Of a stretch of DNA of 64,000 bases, positions 63,939-64,000 are shown piece by piece. The stretch's first letter is position 1. Every line of letters starts with the position of its first letter. Position numbers and translations under genes: made by a program. The DNA is from Prevotella koreensis (lineage in GTDB: Bacteria; Bacteroidota; Bacteroidia; Bacteroidales; Bacteroidaceae). The notes under the pieces were generated by a model, which worked only from the letters and a program-made list of their open reading frames with translations, had not been told where the DNA came from and made no database searches. The stretch is from assembly GCF_003977605.1 (NCBI RefSeq), contig NZ_RYYU01000001.1, positions 437,175-501,174 on the forward strand, given 5' to 3'.

Positions 63939-64000
63939 ATGAATGATTCGAAGATAATAAACGATCCGGTATTCGGGTTCATCAAAATACCGCGCGGTCT
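63939..64000 (+). CDS. Start of an HD-domain phosphohydrolase-like protein, cut by the window edge
   Basis: Twenty codons give MNDSKIINDPVFGFIKIPRG. The SKIINDPVFGFIKIPRG start is the conserved beginning of Bacteroidales HD-domain proteins related to dGTPases; the HD residues lie beyond the edge. Confident only because of this specific start. Confidence 0.7.
   Translation, partial: MNDSKIINDPVFGFIKIPRG

Overview
The window looks like a chromosomal segment of a Bacteroidales bacterium, most likely Prevotella or a close relative. The evidence is: TAnnTTTG-type -7 promoter boxes before many genes; secreted proteins ending in the short 'Y.L.G......GIYI.NGKK' tail typical of Prevotella; a BspA-type leucine-rich-repeat protein, a GLPGLI protein and a DUF6261 protein; PPi-dependent phosphofructokinase; a sodium-pumping decarboxylase; a LuxR-hemerythrin fusion; and the gene order ileS, DksA-like, lspA, DUF4296. 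No tRNA, insertion sequence, canonical CRISPR array or prophage was found.

Layout. 1-1560: end of the nuo operon (nuoM tail, nuoN, terminator). 1604-2903: a GC-rich islet with a DUF6261 gene broken by an in-frame TAG and, upstream of it, an array of short interrupted palindromes at an exact 41-bp period. 2962-10883: secreted-protein region (BspA-like LRR protein with a small acidic peptide gene behind it, a GLUG-repeat protein, a second surface protein, a choice-of-anchor-J-like protein). 11056-17849: carB, a Wzc-type tyrosine kinase with an (X-Y-G)10 tail, and rmlA. 18002-20943: unknown gene, coiled-coil protein, zapA, RNase Y. 21019-22658: two tail-to-tail LuxR regulators, one fused to a hemerythrin domain. 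22676-27069: sodium-pump decarboxylase subunits (OadB, biotin carrier, an OadG with an extra exported domain) and an AspT/YidE transporter. 27321-28674: OhrR-like regulator, exported glutathione peroxidase and a 57-aa winged-helix protein, preceded by three evenly spaced palindromes. 29152-36147: phytase-like protein, repeat patch, YgiQ, amidase/golvesin protein, acyltransferase, small genes. 36373-42698: pfp, GH25 lysozyme, prmA, aromatic-rich exported protein, FadL-like porin. 42953-50166: YkvA-like gene, rnpB, ileS, DksA-like, lspA, DUF4296 lipoprotein, small ORF. 50246-57902: proS, OmpA-like lipoprotein, mtgA, pcrA/uvrD, groES-groEL behind a sigma-54-like promoter. 57903-64000: candidate sRNA, GLPGLI/outer-membrane-barrel pair, small membrane protein, APH kinase-RapZ fusion, start of an HD-domain gene.

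Most genes are ordinary Bacteroidales housekeeping or envelope genes. The least explained structures are non-coding: (1) the 41-bp-period palindrome array at 2644-2862 beside the DUF6261 gene; (2) three separate intergenic arrays (28996-29061, 43938-44025, 63768-63850) of one 22-bp-period unit with CAAATT/AATTTG arms around a GC core; (3) three CG-rich palindromes 42-43 bp apart before the peroxidase operon; (4) a 59-bp tandem repeat with inverted copies at 30228-30417; (5) a promoter-to-terminator unit without an ORF at 58015-58172.

Limits: family assignments come from reading motifs by eye; no database search or folding program was run.
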